Position numbers and translations under genes: made by a program. This document shows positions 38,900 through 47,140 of a stretch of 64,000 nt of DNA, one piece after another. The notes below the pieces were generated by a model. That model did not search any database. It was not told the DNA's origin and worked only from the letters and a program-made list of their open reading frames with translations. Location of the stretch: contig NZ_JADOET010000009.1 in assembly GCF_015645385.1 (NCBI RefSeq), positions 95,065 to 159,064 on the forward strand, in the 5' to 3' direction. The stretch is from Winogradskyella marina. GTDB lineage: Bacteria > Bacteroidota > Bacteroidia > Flavobacteriales > Flavobacteriaceae. Positions within the stretch are counted from its first letter, which is position 1; every line of letters begins with the position of its first letter.

Positions 38900-39488
38900 A
38901 AACATCGTCAAACTGTTGTTTTTTGTCGTAAAACAGTGTCATTTTGTTAATTAATTCTGTGCTGTTTTTAGTGTTTTTATCGTCAGTATTTCTATTAATT
39001 TCATTTATTCAAGGGGGTGTAATATTGTTTTTAAACAATTATTCTTTATTTTATTAAAGCTTAGGGATAACACTTAAATAAATAAAAAAATAGATGTATC
39101 TAAAAGAGATAAATCATTACTGGCTCAAACCATAAAAATTAATCAAATAAGGGTATAAAAAAATATCAATAGCTTATGTATCAGTATAGGGCTACTGTAA
39201 TTACTATTAATAATATAAGGGATGCTTCAAATATAAAATTTAATTTCTTTAGTTGCGTATATTGTCGTTAACTAGCAAAAAAAGACTTTAAAAGTTACAT
39301 GAGAACACTATGACTGGTGGACGATAACTAGCATTACGATGTGTTTTAACTTTTAGGATGGTTATTATGTTCTAATCTAAAATAACACGAAATCGCTTTT
39401 TATTTTGCCATTTATGATCTTCAATGTTGCACACCTGTCTTATGATGTTGCACTCGAGATAAACCAGAAAATGTATTGTTATGCCTAT

Positions 39489-39682
39489 GTAGGCTGGCAA
39501 ACCTTTGGGTTCAGTGAAGCTAATCCACTTCCGTAATTTGTATCATAATTTTAAGAAATGTATACTCCGTTGATACTCCGTATGTAATTTATGCGCTGTT
39601 AGGGTTGGTGTTTTTTTTACTAATTTTAAAATGCATTATAGCTTGTGGATTCCTGCCTACGCAGGAATGATAAACGGCACTG
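39489..39682 (+). repeat. Right member of diverged direct repeat flanking the giant gene
   Basis: The first block, about 39489-39530, includes GGTTCAGTGAAGCTAATCC. The second is a perfect hairpin, ATTCCTGC-CTAC-GCAGGAAT (39649-39668), followed by GATAAACGGCACT. Both correspond to blocks at 28638-28951 in the same orientation. The hairpin is of the type scattered through flavobacterial spacers. Confidence 0.6.
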
Positions 39683-39886
39683 CTTCATTTTAGTCTTAAT
39701 TTTCTTTTCCGATGGTCGTGGTTTTACCGACGATTGTAATCGTTTTAAACTTAGTTAACTATTAAAATTTGTAATCAACCAATAGTAATGGTTTTTACAA
39801 ACATCGCCAATCAAGTTAATTCTTTTGTCATCAAAACAGTCATTCGACTGGATTTAAGATAAACTTTGGCAAGAGTCAATAAAAAA

Positions 39887-39913
39887 CGGCCTGAAAAATA
39901 ATTTTCCAGACCG
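39887..39913 (-). terminator. Intrinsic terminator of the 39936 lipoprotein gene
   Basis: On the minus strand, CGGTCTGGAAAA pairs with TTTTCAGGCCG through 11 pairs, including two G-U, and is followed by TTTTTTATTG. It lies 22 bp after the stop codon. Confidence 0.8.
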
Positions 39914-39935
39914 TTCTATTCAATTTATGGTGCTT

Positions 39936-41120
39936 CTAACTTCGTTGTGTATTGTAAGAACTAATGATATCTTTTAGTTTTAACTTTAGATCTTCACCAG
40001 TGTCATAGACCATTTGTTCATCACTCGGAAATTGTAGTTGCCTTTGACTGACTAAGATTCTATCATCTTTATTTAAAGCACGTTTATCACCTTTATAACG
40101 TGCAAATACATTTTCAAAAACAAAACCACTATCTATAGTAAACGTATCTATAATTTGGTTCTGCTTTAAATCCGTATAAACAACATTTGCAATAACTTGA
40201 GAAGATTTAGTTTGTACAATTTCCGTAAGTCGCGCTTTTACGTTTATAATTTTATCAACTTTAATGTCGTTACCAAGGCTGTCTTTTCTAACATTTCCTG
40301 CACGATCTAATTCATATTCCCAACCATCAATAACTTCTTGTTCGCGCACTATTTGACGTTCGTTAATACGTTCTGGTGAAATGTTTATTTGCTTTAATTG
40401 CAACTGCATGGCATAATCGTAATTGATAGTTTCTACCGCATTAGAATGGTAGCTTGTCCAAAACTGATTTAAGCCATACGTATTAAAATCTAACAAATCT
40501 GCCTCTAACTGCTGCGGAATAATTTGGTTAGTTTCATTAACTATAGACACATTTATGTAATCTGTTCCTTTTTGGTGTGCCTCTGTCATTAGACTTCTGG
40601 TCTCTTCAAAATTTGGATTAATTTGTTCTATATAACTAAAGATATCATAAGCTTCACGTGCATTATACTTGTCTTTAGAATCTAAAAGCGCAATACCTTG
40701 TCCGATTAAGTAATCTGAAGTTTTGTATCTGTAATCTATAATCTCATCACTGTAATCATTAAATTTTAACTGTAATGTTTTTCCGTTGATCTGCAAAGGT
40801 AGAACACGTTTTATGGCGTTTTGTCTGTTTTCTAAATCAATATAGGTATCATAGATAGTTTTGTATTGTTCAGGATTACCATCTTTTTTAAGGTGTGAAA
40901 TCGTCTGAAGATCTTGATCTAAAACTTTATAATACGCTTCTTCCAGCATCACAATATAATCTTGCTTGCGGTTTTTATCCTTATTATTTTGTAATTTTTC
41001 TAAAGCCTCTGAAATAGCATGGTCGTAATTTCCATGACTAATAGCGGTTTCAATTTGTTTTTTGGCACTACAAGATACGAGTACCGAAACGAGAACTGTT
41101 AATAGTAGAAATCTTTTCAT
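39936..41120 (-). CDS. Lipoprotein with N-terminal helical repeats, function unknown
   Basis: The 394-residue product has a clear lipobox (SVLVSC, Cys18). Residues 25-170 are helical and TPR-like (AISHGNYDHAISEALEKLQ), and the rest is beta-rich with a repeated theme of INVKARLTEIVQTKSS. I do not recognise a named family, though proteins of this build are common in Flavobacteriaceae. It is probably anchored in the inner leaflet of the outer membrane. It stands alone between two large gene-free regions, with its own terminator. Confidence 0.75.
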   Translation of the reverse strand: MKRFLLLTVLVSVLVSCSAKKQIETAISHGNYDHAISEALEKLQNNKDKNRKQDYIVMLEEAYYKVLDQDLQTISHLKKDGNPEQYKTIYDTYIDLENRQNAIKRVLPLQINGKTLQLKFNDYSDEIIDYRYKTSDYLIGQGIALLDSKDKYNAREAYDIFSYIEQINPNFEETRSLMTEAHQKGTDYINVSIVNETNQIIPQQLEADLLDFNTYGLNQFWTSYHSNAVETINYDYAMQLQLKQINISPERINERQIVREQEVIDGWEYELDRAGNVRKDSLGNDIKVDKIINVKARLTEIVQTKSSQVIANVVYTDLKQNQIIDTFTIDSGFVFENVFARYKGDKRALNKDDRILVSQRQLQFPSDEQMVYDTGEDLKLKLKDIISSYNTQRS

Positions 41121-41872
41121 AATCTTGTGTTTTTTTAGTGAGACTTTATTTTACAAACCTCTTTTTTTGAGGTGAAGTAAAATGTTTAGTTGAACTTATC
41201 CCAATTTTAAATTGGGAACGCATTTGTTTTAGCATTTCCAATTATAATGCCAAAGTTAAAAACTTTTGTTAAATCACATGGTTTTTAAAGCATTAGAAAA
41301 ACGACCAAGACAACTTTTTTAATAAGACTCTTGATGCTAAATTATTACCGTGAATTTCATATAAAATAAAAGACTGCTAATTTTTAATAGAAATTCCGCT
41401 GGAGTAAAACAATAGCATAATTCCTAAGATATCACTCCTCTGGAGTTTAAGTTTACCTCAAACAGTTTTATTATTAATATTTGGCTCCTCTGGAGCTTTA
41501 AATACGACAAATTTGAATTCAGGTTATTGATTTAAAAACAATTTCAGTTAATCATGTCGGAGATGAGAGAAGTAACTTTAGTATAGCCATAGCGTAGCGA
41601 TACATTAATAACAGAAAACTACCATATTATTATAGATGCTCCATAGGAGCGAACTATAATTTATACTTTAAAAAAAACATTCGAATTCCGGGTTATTAAA
41701 TATTCTAAAACAATAAACTACTTACAGATTTTCAAGAGGGTTTTGAAGCAAAAAAGAATGCCAATTAACATATAATATAGCAGGTGTTGAATACAGAATA
41801 ACATAAATACAGATTTAATATAACTGACGATTAGAATATATTTTCGTTCCTTTGCAAATCAATAAAAAACGC
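41121..41872. other. Intergenic region with four related hairpins
   Basis: No gene is supported in these 752 bases. The main content is the palindrome family described at 41393-41650, within otherwise AT-rich sequence. Confidence 0.55.
41393..41650. repeat. Cluster of GCTCC-NNN-GGAGC palindromes
   Basis: Four palindromes of one design occur in 260 bases: TTCCGCTGGAG (near 41394-41404, eroded), ACTCCTCTGGAGT (41434-41446), GCTCCTCTGGAGC (41484-41496) and GCTCCATAGGAGC (41638-41650). They look like members of a dispersed Bacteroidota intergenic repeat that has accumulated and decayed here. Confidence 0.7.
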
Positions 41873-43558
41873 ATGTTTTATACAGAAAACGGTTGTTTTC
41901 ACCCTTTAGCAATTAAGCCTTCGGAATCGCTTCCGGAGCAATTTACGTTTCCGTTTTATTACACACCACATCCACTTTGTATTGTGGCTGCAGAAGAGCT
42001 AAAAACCTACCTAAAAACTCAAACAGATTTTGAACATAATTTTGGTTTAGATAACACTAAAGAAGGTTTAGAAATCGGAAAAATGTTTGGTGTGATGATT
42101 GTTAAAACAGTTGAAGGACAACTCGGTTATATTGCAGCGTTCTCTGGAAAAATAGCAGAGCGTAACCATATAGAAGGATTTGTGCCACCAATTTTTGATA
42201 CCTTAGACAAAAACGGATTCTACAAACAGAATGAAGCCCATTTAAATAGGCTTACAGCACAAATTGAAAGCTTAGAACAACAGCCTGCATTAGAAAAAGC
42301 CAAAATAGATTTAAAGCAAACGCAACTAGAGTCGGTTAAAACACTTGATGATTTTAAAAGAAATTCAAAAGCAGAAAAGTTAAAACGAAAACAACGTCGA
42401 ATAGACGCAGAGAACCAGCTCAATGCAACTGATAAAGCCTTGCTTTTTGAAACATTGAAACAACAAAGTATTCAAAATAATATTGACTTAAAATATTTAA
42501 AATTAAAGCTTGCTGACAATGTTAAAACGGCCGAAGCTCATTTAGCAGAATTACTGCAACCTATAAAAAAATTAAAACAAGAACGAAAATCACGGTCCGC
42601 ACGTTTACAAAAGCAAATCCATGAGCAGTATCGGTTTTTAAATGCGAAAGGTGAAACAAAAGATGTCATAGCTATTTTTGAGACCACAGATTTAGGACAG
42701 CCACCAGCTGCTGCGGGCGAATGTGCTGCGCCTAAACTATTTCAGTATGCTTATGAAAACAAATTAAAACCCATTGCAATGGCTGAGTTTTGGTGGGGAA
42801 TTTCACCAAATACAGAAGTGCGTCGTCATGGACAATTTTATCCGTCGTGTCGTGGGCGTTGCGAGCCTATTTTGGGTCATATGATGCAAGGTTTAAATGT
42901 AGAGCCTAATCCCATTGAAACTGCCGGAGTTTTTAAAGGTGAATTAGAAATAATTTATGAAGATGATGCCCTTTTAGTACTCAATAAACCACACGAATTT
43001 TTATCTGTACCTGGCAAAACCATTAAAGATTCCGTTTTAACCAGAATGCAAGCGTATTTGCCAGATGCAACAGGACCTTTGTTGTTACATCGTTTAGATA
43101 TGTCGACCTCTGGTTTGTTGGTCGTTGCTAAAAATGAAAGAACGCATAAGCATCTGCAAAAACAGTTTATTAATCGAACGGTTAAAAAACGCTATGTGGC
43201 TGTTTTAGATGGAGTTTTAGAGGCAACGGAAGGTATTATTGATCTACCACTTCGCGTAGATTTAAACAATAGACCACGACAGTTGGTTTGTGATGAGCAT
43301 GGTAAAAAAGCAACGACAAAGTACGAAGTTGTTGCCGTTAAAGATAACAAAACCCGAATTCATTTTTATCCAATTTCAGGCAGAACCCATCAATTACGTG
43401 TTCACGCAGCGCATCGCAAAGGGCTAAATACACCTATTGTTGGTGACGATTTATATGGTAGGCTTGCCAACCGATTACACCTTCATGCAGAATATTTAAG
43501 TTTTGAACACCCTATAGAACGAAAATGGGTTAGTTTTAGTTGCGATGCACCATTTTAG
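41873..43558 (+). CDS. RluA family pseudouridine synthase with long N-terminal extension
   Basis: I use the ATG at 41873; the longer frame would need a TTG. The catalytic domain, about 350-561, has HRLDMSTSGLLVVAK with the catalytic Asp near 409, and SGRTHQLRVH near 505. The first 350 residues are unusual for RluA: a folded segment (1-100), a long charged coiled coil (about 115-265), and a segment with cysteines (AAGECAAPK, SCRGRCEPI). This long form exists in other bacteria and probably modifies rRNA or tRNA, but the site cannot be named. Cytosolic. Confidence 0.88.
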   Translation: MFYTENGCFHPLAIKPSESLPEQFTFPFYYTPHPLCIVAAEELKTYLKTQTDFEHNFGLDNTKEGLEIGKMFGVMIVKTVEGQLGYIAAFSGKIAERNHIEGFVPPIFDTLDKNGFYKQNEAHLNRLTAQIESLEQQPALEKAKIDLKQTQLESVKTLDDFKRNSKAEKLKRKQRRIDAENQLNATDKALLFETLKQQSIQNNIDLKYLKLKLADNVKTAEAHLAELLQPIKKLKQERKSRSARLQKQIHEQYRFLNAKGETKDVIAIFETTDLGQPPAAAGECAAPKLFQYAYENKLKPIAMAEFWWGISPNTEVRRHGQFYPSCRGRCEPILGHMMQGLNVEPNPIETAGVFKGELEIIYEDDALLVLNKPHEFLSVPGKTIKDSVLTRMQAYLPDATGPLLLHRLDMSTSGLLVVAKNERTHKHLQKQFINRTVKKRYVAVLDGVLEATEGIIDLPLRVDLNNRPRQLVCDEHGKKATTKYEVVAVKDNKTRIHFYPISGRTHQLRVHAAHRKGLNTPIVGDDLYGRLANRLHLHAEYLSFEHPIERKWVSFSCDAPF

Positions 43559-43685
43559 AGAAGAGAAAGGATTTTAAAAAGTAACTCACAATGTCTAAAA
43601 GAGCAAAATAAATCTGAAATTAAAAGAGTAGATTTCGATTTTAAGTCTGCTTTAATTTATTCAATTGGCTTTACTATAAAAGCTA

Positions 43686-43715
43686 TTGCAAACCACAAAT
43701 TTTATCCTAACTTTG
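43686..43715 (+). promoter_or_regulatory. Consensus promoter of pyrR, decides the start
   Basis: TTG (43686-43688), 19 bp, then TAACTTTG (43708-43715) is a perfect promoter. The transcript would start near 43722, which makes the ATG at 43726 almost leaderless. The ATG at 43741 is the better start. Confidence 0.8.
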
Positions 43716-43740
43716 TAAGCCAACAATGCTTGGGAATTTT

Positions 43741-44280
43741 ATGAGTCACAAAGTACTACTTAACTCTAAAGAAGTCAATATTATCCTTCATAGATTGGCT
43801 TGTCAACTCATTGAGAATCATGATGATTTCTCTGAAACCGTCTTAATCGGAATTCAGCCAAGAGGAAAATATTTAGCGGATAGATTAGCGCAAATTCTTA
43901 CTGAAGATTATAAGATTAAGAACATTCAACTTGGGCATTTAGATATCACTTTTTTTAGAGACGACTTTAGAAGAGGAGATAAACCATTAGAAGCCAATAC
44001 CACTAGTATAGATTTTATTGTAGAAGACAAAAACGTTGTTTTTATCGACGATGTTTTATATACAGGTCGTAGTATTAGATCTGCACTAACTGCAATTCAA
44101 TCTTTTGGACGACCGAAAGACATCGAATTATTAACCTTAATCGATAGACGCTTTAGCAGACATTTACCAATTCAGCCTAATTATAGAGGAAGACAAGTTG
44201 ATGCCATTGATAAGCAAAAGGTTATAGTGAAGTGGGTTGAAAATGAAGGCGAAGATGCTGTGTATTTGGTGGATAAATAA
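43741..44280 (+). CDS. pyrR: PyrR-like uracil phosphoribosyltransferase / pyrimidine regulator
   Basis: The 179-residue protein (from the ATG at 43741) has the PRPP loop NVVFIDDVLYTGRS at about 98-111 and the PyrR-typical QPRGKYLADRLAQ and LGHLDITFFRDDF segments. PyrR binds pyr mRNA in Gram-positive bacteria and has uracil phosphoribosyltransferase activity. Here it precedes pyrB by 105 bp. I see no clear anti-terminator or terminator pair in that gap, so the regulatory role is uncertain and salvage is also possible. Confidence 0.9.
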   Translation: MSHKVLLNSKEVNIILHRLACQLIENHDDFSETVLIGIQPRGKYLADRLAQILTEDYKIKNIQLGHLDITFFRDDFRRGDKPLEANTTSIDFIVEDKNVVFIDDVLYTGRSIRSALTAIQSFGRPKDIELLTLIDRRFSRHLPIQPNYRGRQVDAIDKQKVIVKWVENEGEDAVYLVDK

Positions 44281-44288
44281 GAAAATAT

Positions 44289-44385
44289 GAAGTTGAACTT
44301 GAAATTGAAGTTGAACTTGAAAAAACAAAATATATAAAGTGAATTTGCTAAAGGCGACAAGCTAATAGCTAAAAGCGAATAAAAG
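44289..44385. repeat. Periodic low-complexity spacer between pyrR and pyrB
   Basis: An 18-bp unit (GAAGTTGAACTTGAAATT) occurs twice in tandem at 44289-44324 with a 6-bp subperiod. It is followed by AGCTAATAGCTAAAAGCGAA, a second periodic stretch. It is non-coding and probably slippage-derived. Confidence 0.75.
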
Positions 44386-45315
44386 ATGAGCGAATTAAGT
44401 GTCAATCACTTATTAGGAATTAAATATCTGAACAAACAAGATATTGACCTTATTTTTGAAACTGCAGATCAGTTTAAAGAAGTGATAAATAGGCCTATTA
44501 AAAAAGTGCCATCGCTTAGAGATATCACTATTGCAAATCTATTTTTTGAAAACTCTACACGTACCAAATTATCTTTTGAGTTAGCAGAAAAACGATTGTC
44601 TGCGGATGTTATTAATTTTTCGGCATCGCAATCGTCCGTTAAAAAAGGCGAAACATTAATAGATACGGTTAATAATATCTTATCGATGAAAGTGGATATG
44701 GTGGTAATGCGTCATCCTAATCCAGGAGCAGGTGTGTTTCTTTCAAAACATGTTAACGCAAGTATTATTAATGCAGGAGATGGTGCACATGAGCATCCAA
44801 CACAAGCCTTATTAGATTCGTATTCCATTAGAGAAAAATTGGGTAGTGTAAAGGGAAAAAATGTAGTTATTGTTGGTGATATTTTACATAGTCGTGTTGC
44901 ACTTTCAAATATATATGCTTTACAATTACAAGGTGCTAATGTTATGGTTTGTGGACCAAAAACTTTATTGCCAAAATACATTAAAGATTTAGGCGTAAAA
45001 GTAGAAACCAACTTAAAAAAAGCACTTCAATGGTGCGATGTTGCTAATATGCTCAGAGTTCAGAATGAGCGCATGGATATTAGTTATTTTCCTTCAACAA
45101 GAGAATACACACAACAATTCGGAGTTAATAAAGAACTATTAGATAGCTTAGATAAAGAGATTGTAATTATGCATCCTGGACCAATAAATAGAGGTGTAGA
45201 AATTACTAGTGATGTTGCCGATTCTAAGCAAGCCATTATCTTAAATCAAGTAGAAAATGGCGTTGCAGTTAGGATGGCAGTAATTTATTTGTTAGCTTCT
45301 AAAATTAAACAATAA
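44386..45315 (+). CDS. pyrB: Aspartate carbamoyltransferase catalytic subunit
   Basis: The 309-residue enzyme has the carbamoyl phosphate site NSTRTKLSFE (about 56-65), the SSVKKGE loop (about 83-89) and HPTQALLD (about 137-144), plus HPGPINRGVE near the C-terminus. It makes carbamoyl aspartate, the first committed pyrimidine precursor. No regulatory subunit pyrI is adjacent. Coupled to pyrR upstream and to two short-spaced genes downstream, it probably sits in a four-gene transcript. Confidence 0.95.
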   Translation: MSELSVNHLLGIKYLNKQDIDLIFETADQFKEVINRPIKKVPSLRDITIANLFFENSTRTKLSFELAEKRLSADVINFSASQSSVKKGETLIDTVNNILSMKVDMVVMRHPNPGAGVFLSKHVNASIINAGDGAHEHPTQALLDSYSIREKLGSVKGKNVVIVGDILHSRVALSNIYALQLQGANVMVCGPKTLLPKYIKDLGVKVETNLKKALQWCDVANMLRVQNERMDISYFPSTREYTQQFGVNKELLDSLDKEIVIMHPGPINRGVEITSDVADSKQAIILNQVENGVAVRMAVIYLLASKIKQ

Positions 45316-45318
45316 GAT

Positions 45319-45651
45319 ATGATTATAGATAAAAACGGTAACACAACCATAATTACGCAAGAACAGATTTCAATTGTTGAATTAGTAAAAAAAATTGAAG
45401 CCGATTACGAGACCTATAAAAACACACATCTTGTCGTTAACCTGACGAGCTTAAGTCAAATTTCAAAAGAAGAGATTGTTGAGTTTTTACGTGTGAATAA
45501 AACGCATCGTAATGATAATAAATCATTTGTATTGGTTTCTGGTAAAGTAGATTTAAACGAGGTACCAGATGAAATCGCTGTTGTACCAACCTTGCAAGAA
45601 GCTTTCGATATTATTGAAATGGAAGATATTGAGCGCGATTTAGACTTCTAA
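45319..45651 (+). CDS. Small STAS-like protein upstream of RNase Z
   Basis: The 110-residue protein begins 4 bp after pyrB stops, so translation is probably coupled. It alternates beta and alpha segments: strand HLVVNL, helix SKEEIVEFLRVNKTHR, strand SFVLVSG. It ends in an acidic tail (EMEDIERDLDF). The arrangement resembles an anti-sigma-antagonist (STAS) fold without a clear phospho-serine site. Function unknown. Its neighbour rnz suggests, without proof, a role in RNA metabolism. Confidence 0.75.
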   Translation: MIIDKNGNTTIITQEQISIVELVKKIEADYETYKNTHLVVNLTSLSQISKEEIVEFLRVNKTHRNDNKSFVLVSGKVDLNEVPDEIAVVPTLQEAFDIIEMEDIERDLDF

Positions 45652-45657
45652 AAAAAA

Positions 45658-45732
45658 ATGTTTGTTGTTTAGTTGTTTGTCGTATAGTTGTTTCGACTTA
45701 GCAACAAACAACTCAACGACTAACAGAAACTA
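45658..45732. repeat. Imperfect inverted repeat with TTGTTTAG-like period before rnz
   Basis: AGTTGTTTGT (45671-45680) and ACAAACAACT (45704-45713) form a perfect 10-bp stem inside a spacer of repeated GTTGTTTAG-like words. It could weaken or modulate rnz expression. Confidence 0.65.
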
Positions 45733-46641
45733 ATGAAATTAACAATTCTCGGCTGTCACAGTGCAACACCAAGCATTAATGCGAATCCTACGGCTCAAGT
45801 TTTAGAGATTAAAAACAATATGTTTTTAATAGATTGTGGTGAAGGAACGCAAGTAGAGCTAAGACGAAATAAGATTAAGTTTTCGAGAATTAAGCATATT
45901 TTTATTTCTCACCTTCATGGCGACCATTACTTTGGACTCGTAGGTTTGGTAAACACATTTAGCCTTTTAACACGCGAAACAGAACTTCATATTTATGCAC
46001 CAAAAGGCTTAAAGGAAGTGATATTGCTTCAAATGAAATTATCTGCGAGTTGGACACAGTATCCGTTAATTTTTCATGAATTGAGTTCTGACGCATCAGA
46101 ATTAATTTACGAAGACGATAAAGTTGAGGTTTATACCATTCCATTAAAACACAGAGTTTATACTAATGGATTTCTTTTTAAAGAGAAGGAAAATGAACGA
46201 AAAATAGATATTAATTTAGTTACTGAAGCTAATATCGATAAAGCGTATTTCAGAAAATTAAAACAAGGCTTCGATGTAGAAAATGAAGATGGTGTTTTAA
46301 TTAATAACAAAAAAGTAACTAAAGATCCTAAGCCTGCAAAAAGTTATGCGTATTGTAGCGATACTATTTATAATGAAGATATAATTCCTATAATAAAAGA
46401 CTCAACTGTTTTATATCACGAATCGACATTTTTAGATAAAAACGAAGCGCTTTGCATTCCAACAAAACACAGTACAGCAAAACAAGCAGCAACTATAGCC
46501 AAGAAAGCCAATGTTGAAACCTTAATTTTAGGACATTATTCTACCCGTTATAATGGTTATAATGATTTTAAAACTGAAGCGAAAACTGTTTTTAATAATG
46601 TGTTATTATCTAAAGATGGTAAGACTTTTAATTTTGATTAG
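45733..46641 (+). CDS. rnz: Ribonuclease Z (tRNA 3' endonuclease)
   Basis: The 302-residue metallo-beta-lactamase-fold nuclease has the zinc motif SHLHGDH (59-65, with His60, His62, Asp64 and His65). It also has the PxKHR element KHRVYTNGF, the second metal ligand region AYCSDT and the late ESTF and HSTAKQA and GHYSTRY motifs. It trims the 3' ends of tRNA precursors in the cytosol. The length matches short-form RNase Z. Its 3' end overlaps the convergent gene at 46628 by 14 bases. Confidence 0.94.
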   Translation: MKLTILGCHSATPSINANPTAQVLEIKNNMFLIDCGEGTQVELRRNKIKFSRIKHIFISHLHGDHYFGLVGLVNTFSLLTRETELHIYAPKGLKEVILLQMKLSASWTQYPLIFHELSSDASELIYEDDKVEVYTIPLKHRVYTNGFLFKEKENERKIDINLVTEANIDKAYFRKLKQGFDVENEDGVLINNKKVTKDPKPAKSYAYCSDTIYNEDIIPIIKDSTVLYHESTFLDKNEALCIPTKHSTAKQAATIAKKANVETLILGHYSTRYNGYNDFKTEAKTVFNNVLLSKDGKTFNFD

Positions 46642-47059
46642 CCTCAGTTTTAAATTCTTTTAAATTCATTATCCACTCAATAGCTTCTTCTAAATTACTA
46701 CAACGTTTTAGGCTTTTTTCAAAAAATTGTTTCTCTAAAGAGGCATTGAGGTAACTAAAGTCTGAGTATGTCACAATAGCAGAAGCAATAAATATATCAT
46801 AATCACTATTAAATTCTTTCCAAAGCTGTGGATCAAATGAATACGAGTTATAGCGGTTAGCAATATAACCTAATTTAGCATCTTTAGTAATGTAATCACT
46901 AAATTTTGAAATTAATTCACTAGCAATATGATAATCTACGTGAGTACCTTCGTTAAATTCAGATAGTATAAATTGTTTGGTCTTGAAAATGGTGCCAAAG
47001 GAAAATTCTACTTTTTTATATTCTAATTCCTTAGAATAATTACTGTTTTCAAACTTCAT
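46628..47059 (-). CDS. Uncharacterised soluble protein
   Basis: The 143-residue protein lacks a signal peptide or membrane segment. It is predicted alpha/beta, with aromatic-rich helices (YSDFSYLNASLEKQFFEKSL) and a C-terminal helix (EEAIEWIMNLKEF). The layout recalls SpoIIAA/STAS-like small proteins of Bacteroidota, but I do not recognise a family. Its 3' end overlaps rnz by 14 bases. It is divergent from pdxH with an 81-bp gap. Confidence 0.7.
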   Translation of the reverse strand: MKFENSNYSKELEYKKVEFSFGTIFKTKQFILSEFNEGTHVDYHIASELISKFSDYITKDAKLGYIANRYNSYSFDPQLWKEFNSDYDIFIASAIVTYSDFSYLNASLEKQFFEKSLKRCSNLEEAIEWIMNLKEFKTEANQN

Positions 47060-47140
47060 TTATATATTTTAATCCTTAAATTTATAGTGAAAATTGTTAT
47101 TGAAAAAATTAAAGAAGCAAAAAGCTAAAATTAGTATATA

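Larger units (their letters stand above)
38759..39935. other. Long intergenic region upstream of the giant gene
   Basis: In these 1177 bases I see no supported gene. The right 90 bases next to the giant gene hold its promoter and a motif copy. The middle is AT-rich, with no plausible frame. The part 39489-39682 is the right member of the flanking repeat. A weak copy of the recurring motif, ACCGACGATTGTAAT, lies at 39726-39740. Confidence 0.55.

Noticed and set aside
38759..39935. Hidden gene, tRNA or small protein in the long spacer
   Set aside because: No frame, cloverleaf or strong hairpin beyond the repeat and promoter was seen. It is listed as gene-free.
41852..41872. Longer start (TTG) for the RluA-like protein
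   Set aside because: The ATG at 41873 opens a good N-terminus and no recognisable domain precedes it. The same reasoning was applied to 16869 and 61889.
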